Assembly: GCA_905221605.1 (NCBI GenBank)
Contig: CAJNDS010001613.1
Span: 376,185 to 428,684, forward strand
Length of the DNA: 52,500 bases
Origin: Symbiodinium natans
Taxonomy: Eukaryota > Sar > Dinophyceae > Suessiales > Symbiodiniaceae
Direction: 5' to 3'
This document shows, one piece after another, positions 44,945 through 52,500 of the stretch. The notes below the pieces were generated by a model. That model saw only the letters and a program-made list of their open reading frames with translations, did no database searches and had not been told where the DNA came from. Position 1 is the first letter of the stretch, and the number at the start of each line of letters is the position of its first letter. Made by a program: the position numbers and the translations under genes.

Positions 44945-45205
44945 CGTCTTCGTGTCTTGTCCTCGTGTTGTGTCATCGCGTCATGTCTTCGTTTTCGTGT
45001 TGTGTCCTCGTGTCGTGTCCTCGTGTCGTGTCTTCGTGTCATGTCTTCGTGTCGTATCGTGTCCTCGTGTCGTATCTTCGTGTCCTCTCTGCATGTCGCG
45101 TCTTCGTGTCCCAACCTTTTGTCATGTGATGTCTTTGTGTCGTGTTCTTGTGTCGTGTCGTGCCTTCGTCTTCGTGTCGTCTCCTCGTGTCGTGTCTTCA
45201 CGTCG
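44945..45205. repeat. Degenerate CGTGTC-rich tandem repeat
   Basis: TCGTGTCCTCGTGTCGTGTC-type units of 6 to 17 bp with many variants. Frames of over 100 codons on both strands here are repeat artefacts. Confidence 0.9.
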
Positions 45206-45686
45206 TATCTTTCTTGCTGATGTTGGTGACACGTGTCTGCATTCGGGTTCGTGGATCCTATCAGGTTTTATGAGATGGGTTTAGTTAGGGTTGAGTTGTT
45301 TGCTTGGGTTTTCTGTCAGTCCCGAACCCTGAACCCCCAAACCGTATATAAAGCTCTCTGCCTTTAGCCCTGAAGCCTTCAGGACGAATTCAGAGGCAAC
45401 TTGCTGTGGGCGCTATCAGGCCCGGACAGTGACATCGCTTTGGTTTTCATTTTGAGAGGAGGGAAAGCTGTTTCTGGTTTGCGCCTTAGGCCTTGAAGCC
45501 CTCTCAAGCCCTCTCAGCCCTAAACGCGTGAGGGTTCAGCGTTTAAGAGTTGCGGCCTTCGCGTTCTCAGAATGTCCAGCACGCTAGAGAGGGTTTAGGG
45601 TTTAGGGTTTAGGGTTTAGGGTTCGAACAAGGGCTTAGGGAAGTTGTAGGGTTCCCTTTCATGAAAGGCCCCTGCCAAAGACCGAG

Positions 45687-45778
45687 GTGCCGTGGTGTTT
45701 TGCGGAGCGTCTTTCGTGGGCAAGGCCCCAGTGGTTTGCTCATCCATGGGCCAGGCTGCTTGGCTGTGGAAGTCGAGG
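45687..45778 (+). CDS. Exon candidate, 92 nt
   Basis: After ACCGAG the frame reads AVVFCGASFVGKAPVVC then SSMGQAAWLWKSR, and the donor GTTTAGGG is the first unit of a TTTAGGG array. Phase 1 in, 0 out. Good composition; family unknown. Confidence 0.5.
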
Positions 45779-46210
45779 GTTTAGGGTTTAGGGTTTAGGG
45801 TTGCATTTTTCGCAAAGAACTTTTAGTGATTTTCGAGACTAGGTCGCTCTTGAAACCATGGCGTGCAGAGGGTAAAGGTTTGGACTATTGTTGGACTGGG
45901 AAGCGGCTTGGAAAAAAGCCTGGGTAGTGAGGAGCCCCACAAAACATTCCCAAGTTGGTGGATGTAAGACAACCCTAAACCCTAAACCCTAAACCCTCCC
46001 TAAACCCTAAACCCTGAACCCGTAGAGGTCAAGCGTCTCACGAAGGATACAGTGAAAGTCCTGAGAGTCCATGACGTCAGAGAATGCTCAACGGAAGATT
46101 TAAGGGTTTAGGGTTTAGGGTTTGGGCTTTGGGGTTTAGGGTTTAGGATTTAGGGTTTAGGGTTTAGGGTTATCTTCATGCTTCCTTGTGGTGCTTCCGC
46201 CGGGGGCTTC

Positions 46211-46497
46211 ATGTCACCCCCGTGGCGCGATGTGAAGAGCTTGGAGTCTCTTCGTGATGAAGCATGGAACTACTGGAACTACTCGGTGACCCATCCAGGT
46301 CAGAGCCCGAATCCCTCGCGTCCCGGTGGGAGGAAATGGGGATGTGCCTGCAATTGACGTCGGTCGGTCACCTGTTTCATGAACGTCACATCGCCGGCAC
46401 ATACGACAATGTTTCATCCTTCGCGAATCAAGTGCTGGCTCGCATCCTGGCGGAGCCTTCATCGGTCATGTTCAGGCCAGGTGCCATGTGCACATAG
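46211..46497 (+). pseudogene. Coding block with a reading-frame change
   Basis: The first part (MSPPWRDVKSLESLRDEA, WNYWNYSVTHPG) and the second part (SRWEEMGMCLQLTSVGHL, DNVSSFANQVLARILAEP) are each protein-like but in different frames, overlapping at 46264-46358. Either a frameshifted gene copy, a base error, or two splice products. It lies between TTTAGGG arrays. Confidence 0.4.
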
Positions 46498-46870
46498 CCG
46501 ACGAGAGAGCAAGTTCGCCGAGGGAGTGCTATGCGATTCATGAGCTCATGTAAGCAGCTGTCCCAAGTGTCTTTGCGGGTTTAGGTTTAGGGTTTAGGGT
46601 TTAGGGTTTAGGGCTGTGGCCCAAAAAGATGTTTCATGCACCAACTCGGGACATGTGATGGTAGCCTTGCCGCACACTCCTGGCCGAGCCGAGCTTCAAG
46701 CTTCCCCTCTTCGACCCTTCCTCCTGCCTTAGGGTTTAGGGTTTAGGGTTTAGGGTTTAGGATTTAGGATTTAGGGTTTAGGGTTTAGGGTAAACATTGT
46801 TTCCCATATGTGAAGGAGAGGCTTCCAACGCCTCCTTGGGCTCCGGCTGCTACCCTTCTGGCCTTGCATA

Positions 46871-47010
46871 CTTGGAGGTTCATGGTACTTCTTAACCAAT
46901 TCTAACTGTACTTATAAGTGTACTTATAACCATATTAGGGCACTCAAGGGGCTTACAAGTGGGTTATAAGTACACCTATATTTGGTTAATAAGTACCATG
47001 AACCTCCTAG
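46871..47010. mobile_element. MITE family 1, copy C
   Basis: 140 bp, CTTGGAGG to CCTCCTAG, with TA on both sides (46869-46870 and 47011-47012). Terminal 30 bp pair almost perfectly. Confidence 0.85.
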
Positions 47011-47385
47011 TACACATGATACACCCACATCCAGGAGTTCGGGACCATCCCAAGCTCGTTTTGGGGAGGCGCAGGTATCATGTCAGGGTGCTCTCCCAAC
47101 GAGTATCCCTCTGCAGAGGACCATGGTTGATCTTATGGTCACATGCGCGGTCTGACAACAGCCCTTCGTTATAGTGATCGGTAGGAAGGATCGCCAACTA
47201 GTGGTTCGAAGTCGTTGGCGCCTCGAAGGTCCCCGAAGTTCGTTGTACCCCCGTAGTACCGTGCCTCGTCTCATGTAGAGTTCAGTTCAGGTTTCAGGGT
47301 GGGTTTAGGGTTTAGGGTTTAGGCTTTAGGGTTTAGGCTTTAGGGTTTAGGTTTAGGGTTTAGGGTTTAGGGTTTCAGGGTTGAG

Positions 47386-47451
47386 GGCTTCGACGGTGCT
47401 GAGGCAGCGCGCCTGGATGTTTCCGTCGACTTTGAGGACGGGGGGAAAACA
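47386..47451 (+). CDS. Exon candidate, 22 codons
   Basis: After GTTGAG the frame reads GFDGAEAARLDVSVDFEDGG then KT, and the donor is GTGTGA. The acceptor lies in a degenerate TTTAGGG array (47300-47385). Confidence 0.4.
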
Positions 47452-47459
47452 GTGTGAAA

Positions 47460-48560
47460 CCCCATGGGATGTCGGGCCCGCGGGTGAAATGGGGTTCACC
47501 GCGATGGTCTAGTATAGGGCCTTCTGACAGTACTACTATTTTTTGCCGAAAGGGTAGCGACAGGCTTGCGTAGAGTTGTTTGTGCAGCTTGGTTTGAAGG
47601 CTTTTGGTGTTGTACGTTTGCTTTTTTCCTGGAGTTTCGGTGTGCGTAGTCTTCTTTTAGTCTTCTTCTCCTCGTTTTCTCCAGTGTCCGATGCCCACAT
47701 CAAATTCATGTTTACATTTGTCGCTTTTCCTAAATGTTAATCTTCCCAGGGCGGGTCAGCGGATCCGCATTTCTGCCCTAAACCCTAAGCCCTAAGCCCT
47801 AAGCCCTAAACCCTAAACCCTAAACCCTAAACCCTAAACCCTAAAACCCTAACCCCTAAACTCTGGCTGGGCGCCTCCAGAGCGTCTCTCTCACGGTACC
47901 ATGAATGTCGGCTCGGGACCCCCCAAGCGCGAGAACCAATTAGGCCCCGAGTTTTGCTTTGCTTCGTTTCACACTAGCTTCAAGATCTGCAAACTTTCGG
48001 ATTTTCGGGCCTCCGAAAGGGTCCCCAACCAAGGCAGCACGAACTTCACCCAAGGCAACAGTGCCTTTTCTTTCCAGCAAGCGAGCATTGTCCAGCATTG
48101 TTCAAAAATGCTGAAACACCGCACCCAGGCAAAATTGGCAGAGAAATGCACAGCGACAGTGCATGCAGAGAAGCTCGAGGTCGTACAGTAAGGCAACATG
48201 GTCACGTGTGACCAATTGCCGAAGGTAAAGCAAGCCAAGACGAACTTGTCCAACCATGTCTGCCAAGCATCTCTTGTTCTCCTTTGAAAATGACTGCTTA
48301 CTTTCGGTGCCGCCAAGACTGCAAGCTGCCAAAGAACCAAGGAGGTTCAGAGGTTATGGAAACGAAGAACGCCCCGAAAAAAGAGACACCGGACTGTGCC
48401 AAGACGCATGACAGATTCCTTATTCTACTCGTTTCGCATGGCTTCTCATTGATCCGGGAAGCTGCGATTGCGCCGAGAATTGCAGGGGGTTTTGTGGGCA
48501 TGAGCATTGGAGAAAGGAAAAACTCATGGGTTCCTGATAGCCCCACGTACTCGTAGCTCT
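47460..48560. other. Unassigned stretch
   Basis: A CCCTAAA array at 47777-47850 divides it. Frames of 90-123 codons on both strands (47901-48191, 48284-48556, 47969-48340) overlap one another; the plus frame ending near 48556 (FLILLVSHGFSLIREAAIAP) is the most natural, but I cannot support a gene. Confidence 0.35.
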
Positions 48561-49265
48561 AAACCCTAAAGGCCCTAAAGCCCTGAACCCTAAACCCTAA
48601 ACCCTAAACCCTAAACCCTAAACCCTAAACCCTAAACCCCAAACCCCAAACCCTAAAACCTAAACCCTAAACCCTAACCTCGAAGCTCGGAGATGGACCT
48701 TGTGATCCCAGGAGGCCAAGCCCCTTGTGACGACCACCCACGGAACGGTCGCCGCTGCTTTCTTGCAGAACTTCCTGTTCCTTGTGGAAGCTTGGCTTGC
48801 GAGGGGCTTGTGTATGAAGTAGGGTTCATGTTTGGTGTATATAAGGTTCCTTGTGGAGTCTTGGCTTGCAAGGGGCTTGTGTAACTTCCTGTTCCTTGTG
48901 GAATCTTGGCTTGCAAGGGCTTGTATAGCTTCCTGTTCCTTGTGGAGTCTTGGCTTGCAAGGGCTTGTATATGAAGTAGGGTTCATGTTTTTGTTTTTGG
49001 TGGGTGTATATAAGGTTCCTTGTGGAATCCTGGCTTGCAAGAGCTTGTATAACTTGCATATCGGGATGCTTGCCCCTTGAGAAACCAGATTTTTCGGCCG
49101 CTGGATTCTGAATTGAGTGTTCCACATGCTCACTTCCCAAAGCCCGAACCCCGAAGTCTCTTAGAAGCCCGAAAGAAGCCTGGAAACCCTAAACCCTAAA
49201 CCCTAAACCCTAAACCCTAAACCCTAAACCCTAAACCCGAAACCCTAAACCCTAAACCCTAAACC
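48560..49265. repeat. CCCTAAA arrays and a minisatellite
   Basis: CCCTAAA at 48560-48680 and 49183-49265 flank five to six copies of a unit with CTTCCTGTTCCTTGTGGA, TCTTGGCTTGCAAGGG and, in some copies, GAAGTAGGGTTCATG (about 48770-49062). Confidence 0.9.
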
Positions 49266-49779
49266 GCGAAGCTCTGAACAGCTCAAAGCATTGATGGGGC
49301 TTTCTGGCGGGGCCGAATGACTCTCAGGTGTACTTGTGGATCATGGGGCATTTCGAAGCACGGGCCGATGCAAGTGTGTGGCCGTTCCTTGGCACTGTTT
49401 TTGAGGCTGTGCCCAAGAGCCTCATTCGGTTGACCCAGAGCCACCGCCCTATTCCCTAACCCAAAGCCCCAGCTTCCAAGCCCTAAAAACCCGTTTAGCA
49501 CTGCTTCTTCCAGGAGGTATGAAGGGGGAGTTGGGCAGTTTCAATTTCCAAGCACTTTGGCTCAACATGAAAAGCGGCTGTCCCAAGTGCTTGCACCTTG
49601 CTTTGAGGGCTTTGGGAGACGACCCGTCCCTTGCACTGGGTAACCCATCCTTTCGTTACCCCTATTCTACCGCGTGTTGTACCTTGCTCTCAGCTTGAAC
49701 ATCGGGGTTTCAGTCTGGAACACTAAGGACCCAAAAAACTTTGACAGCTGAGAGCCCATACGAACATCAAGATGCCTGT

Positions 49780-51220
49780 TAACCCTAAACCCTAAACCCT
49801 AAACCCTAAACCCTAAACCCTAAACCCTAAACCCTAAACCCTAAACCCTAAACCCCAAACCCCAAACCCTAAACCCTAAACAAGAGCTTGTTGGGTGACT
49901 TTTTTCTATGATTCTCTACTCCACTCCCGGCTTTGTCTCGTCCACTTCACAAGCCTGCCACCGGTTTAGGGTTTAGGGTTTAGGGTTTAGGGTTTAGGGT
50001 TTAGGGCTGCGGGCTTAGGGCTGACATCCGCAAGCCCTAAGCCCTAAGAGCCCCCCGAGGTGGTGGCGGCTGTCTTGGGCTGCCGTCGGCTTCTTTTTTG
50101 GCTGGGGCTTCTTCCCGCAGCCCCTGCGACTGCATGCAGGGGCATGAAGACTCCTACCCCTAAGGTTGTACCCCTAAAGGTTCCCCCCTGAATATGCTCC
50201 TACTATGGCCCCTCTATGCCCTTTGGGATCCTTAGCCAAGGGGCCCCCCAAAACCCAAGAAAACCTTAAGGGTCCAAGGTCGAACCCCCTAGATGCATGC
50301 AGGGGGTTCAAGGGTTCTGATTGTGCGACCCAGCACGCCAGGGCTCCATGCTCAGCTGAAGGTCCTTGAAACGCGCCTGCGTATCCAAGTTAGGAGAGTG
50401 AGGAGCTCCCTGTGCTAAACTTCCAGCTGAAAACCCCAAACCCTAAACCCTAAACCCTAAACCCTAAACCCTAAACCCTAAACCCTAAACCCTAAACCCT
50501 AAACCCTAAACCCTAAACCCTAAACATCCCTAAACCCTAAACCCTAAACCCTTTTCTAGGTATTGGGGCATCACCCTCGGTGGCCGAGTGCTGCCCATCT
50601 GGTTCCGCACCTCCGTCGAAAGTCCAGGCCGTAGTCGTCGGGACTTGAAATGTCTTTGTGTTCTGGGGAGTCTAAGGACCCTTGAACCCATCAAAACCCA
50701 TCAAAACGCCCTAAACCCCCTAAACCCTAAACCCTAAACCCTAAACCTTAATCCCTAAACCCTAAACCCTGAATCCAGAGGTTCAAGTTCGTTTCACGAA
50801 CGCCGCAACGTTTAGGGTTCTAGGGTTTACAGAGCCTAAACCCTGCCTCTTGGTAAGGGTTTAGGGTACGTAGAGACTCCTCTAATGATGGAACCTCCCA
50901 AATAGCACGGAGGCGAAGACCTCCCAAAAGCCCGATACCTCACACTCCAGCTGAGGTGGAGCGTTGCAATGTGTATGAAGTGTCAGTTGGTTGGGTTTGC
51001 TTCAGCTTTCCACTCAACATCCAGTTGCTTTTCCTCTGCATAACACCAATCAGGGCTTTAACATCTGATCTGCGTACTCAAGACCCTAAACCCGAAACCC
51101 GAAACCCGAAACCCTAAACCCTAAACCCTAAACCCTAAACCCTAAACCCTAAACCCTAAACCCTAAACCCTAAACCCTAAACCCTACACCCTAAACCCTA
51201 AACCCTAAACCCTAGACCCT
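49780..51220. repeat. Telomere-type arrays, right part
   Basis: CCCTAAA at 49780-49882, 50437-50560, 50715-50780 and 51085-51215; TTTAGGG at 49963-50010. The sequence between (50020-50430, 50560-50715, 50790-51080) shows no frame I can support. Confidence 0.9.
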
Positions 51221-51350
51221 TGAACCAAGGCATCTTCGGCTCGCTCTGCAACTTCCTCTGCAACTTCCTGCTGCTCCTTCCCTTGCAGTGGCGCCTTGGA
51301 GCCCCCCAATATGCTCGATGTGTTGCGCGGCTCGAGGCTTGAAGTGCTTA

Positions 51351-51543
51351 CTTGGAGGTTCATGGGTGCTTATGAACCAATTATAACTCTACTTATAACT
51401 GTACTTATAACCTTATAATTATAACTGTACGTATAACTGTACTTATAACTGTACTTATAACCATAATTTGGGCACTTAAAGGGCTTTGCAGTGGGTTTTC
51501 AGTACAGTTGTACTTTGGTTTATAAGCACCGTGAACCTCCAAG
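51351..51543. mobile_element. MITE family 1, copy D (expanded)
   Basis: 193 bp, CTTGGAGG to CCTCCAAG; the left flank is TA, the right is GG. The extra length comes from tandem ATAACTGTACTT units. Confidence 0.8.
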
Positions 51544-51614
51544 GGTTCCGCAGGCCTTGAAGTGAGCTTCAGTCGGGGAGTGCTCAGGGCTTCTGATTTT
51601 GTAAAGAATTACAG

Positions 51615-51735
51615 ATTAGATACATATATATGTATATGCATATATATACACATGCATATACATATATATATATATACATACATACATACATATATATATA
51701 TAGAACAAAAATATATATATATATATATATATTAT
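51615..51735. repeat. AT-dinucleotide-rich microsatellite
   Basis: Runs of (AT)n with ATAC and ATGC interruptions. Frames with Tyr-Ile repeats are artefacts. Confidence 0.95.
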
Positions 51736-51739
51736 TGAT

Positions 51740-52500
51740 CAGCTTTGGGTTACACGCCCAAAGAGCCCTAATTTCCGCCCAAAGCCTCTCTAGCAAGGAC
51801 CCTGGACCGATCGAGCACAGCGGGGATGATGACAACGTGCGCTGTGTTTACCACCTGTGTTGGGGGAGTCCTCGGCCGCAAAGCCAGTGCGGGGGGGGCG
51901 GGGGGGGTTCAACCCCGACCCCCTAAAGACCTAAAGACCCTAAAGGCCCTCAAAGCCTTTGAACCCCAAACCACAAGTAATCCGAACCTGAGAAACCATG
52001 CTTAGCCAACGAAAGGGACAAGCAAGCGAAGCACCCAACTTCCAATAATCCTTCCCCCTGATGGGTTTGGGCTTTAGGGTTGCCCGGGAAGGGGGGGGGG
52101 GGGGGGGGGGGGAAGGGGGAAATTGTCTAAAGGGGGCTATACTGAGGCTGAGACAAATGCAATTGCAACAAGCAGCAATCGGAACAGGTTCATCAGTGGG
52201 AATGATTAGTTAATGTTCAAACGTCAGTAAGTTCATCGATGCCAAGCGGTTCGTCCGCACCGCTTTTGGATGTGGGGTTCAACGCCTTCGGAAAGTGAAG
52301 CTCCCTTTCTGGGTAAATCGACAAGGGGTGGAGAAATCAGGAAACGAACGAGGGGGTTTTAATATAGTTGAGGACAAAAGTTTGAAAAATCTGCGGGAAG
52401 TACGCGGAAAACAGAGACAAAGGAATTGCGACAGGTGAAATCAATAAGGTGGCTGGGAGAAACGCAGAGCAGAGGGGACAGTGGGAAGAGAACTAATTGC
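51740..52500. other. Right end, no gene seen
   Basis: Unique sequence with G runs (51888-51907, 52090-52112). No telomere-type repeats after about 51960 and no frame with support. Confidence 0.45.

Noticed and set aside
44845-45284. 110-118 codon frames on both strands
   Set aside because: They come from the CGTGTC-type tandem repeat; both strands are open because the repeat lacks stops.
46214-46462. 82-codon minus-strand ORF
   Set aside because: The opposite strand carries the more natural protein-like frames; this is most likely their shadow.

Overview
The window looks like nuclear DNA of a dinoflagellate, most likely a Symbiodiniaceae-type alga. Four things point there: dozens of interstitial TTTAGGG/CCCTAAA telomere-type arrays in both orientations, Ty1/copia-type Pol sequence of a style I associate with dinoflagellates, very short exons with GT and occasional GC splice donors, and an LTR segment resembling the 3' end of the dinoflagellate spliced leader. 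Organism assignment is inference; no rRNA or tRNA gene was found.

Layout. (1) 1-19945, minus strand: a candidate multi-exon gene (called gene C here). Its fifteen to ninety-codon exons lie between telomere-type arrays. One of its introns holds a complete 12,012-bp LTR retrotransposon (5954-17965, minus strand) with two identical 229-bp LTRs, a 5-bp target duplication, PPT, PBS and three long ORFs: a protein ending in a HAD-phosphatase-like domain, a coiled-coil Gag-like protein, and a 2136-aa copia-type Pol carrying an extra cytosine-methyltransferase-like block between integrase and reverse transcriptase. A small covarying hairpin is scattered through all three ORFs. (2) 20081-25372, minus strand: a second candidate gene (gene A), for which a 12-exon model can be built with every splice phase consistent; most of its introns are made of telomere-like repeats and one carries a fresh MITE with an 8-bp duplication. 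(3) 25.4-28.1 kb: no convincing gene. (4) 28165-30198, plus strand: one intronless ORF for a membrane protein with a TIR-like domain. (5) 30.2-34.3 kb: minisatellites and two long TAG trinucleotide tracts. (6) 34.8-47.5 kb: mostly plus-strand exon candidates between telomere-type arrays, plus a minus-strand exon at 38.5 kb and an unusual AT-rich 74-codon ORF at 39 kb. (7) 47.5-52.5 kb: arrays, minisatellite, MITE and AT repeats, no clear gene.

The main idea from reading the window is that the telomere-like arrays are not a chromosome end. They sit mainly in introns and between genes, and many exons are too short and lack ATG, so ordinary ORF lists miss them. The exon models rest on reading frame, splice signals and phase continuity only; transcript data would decide them.
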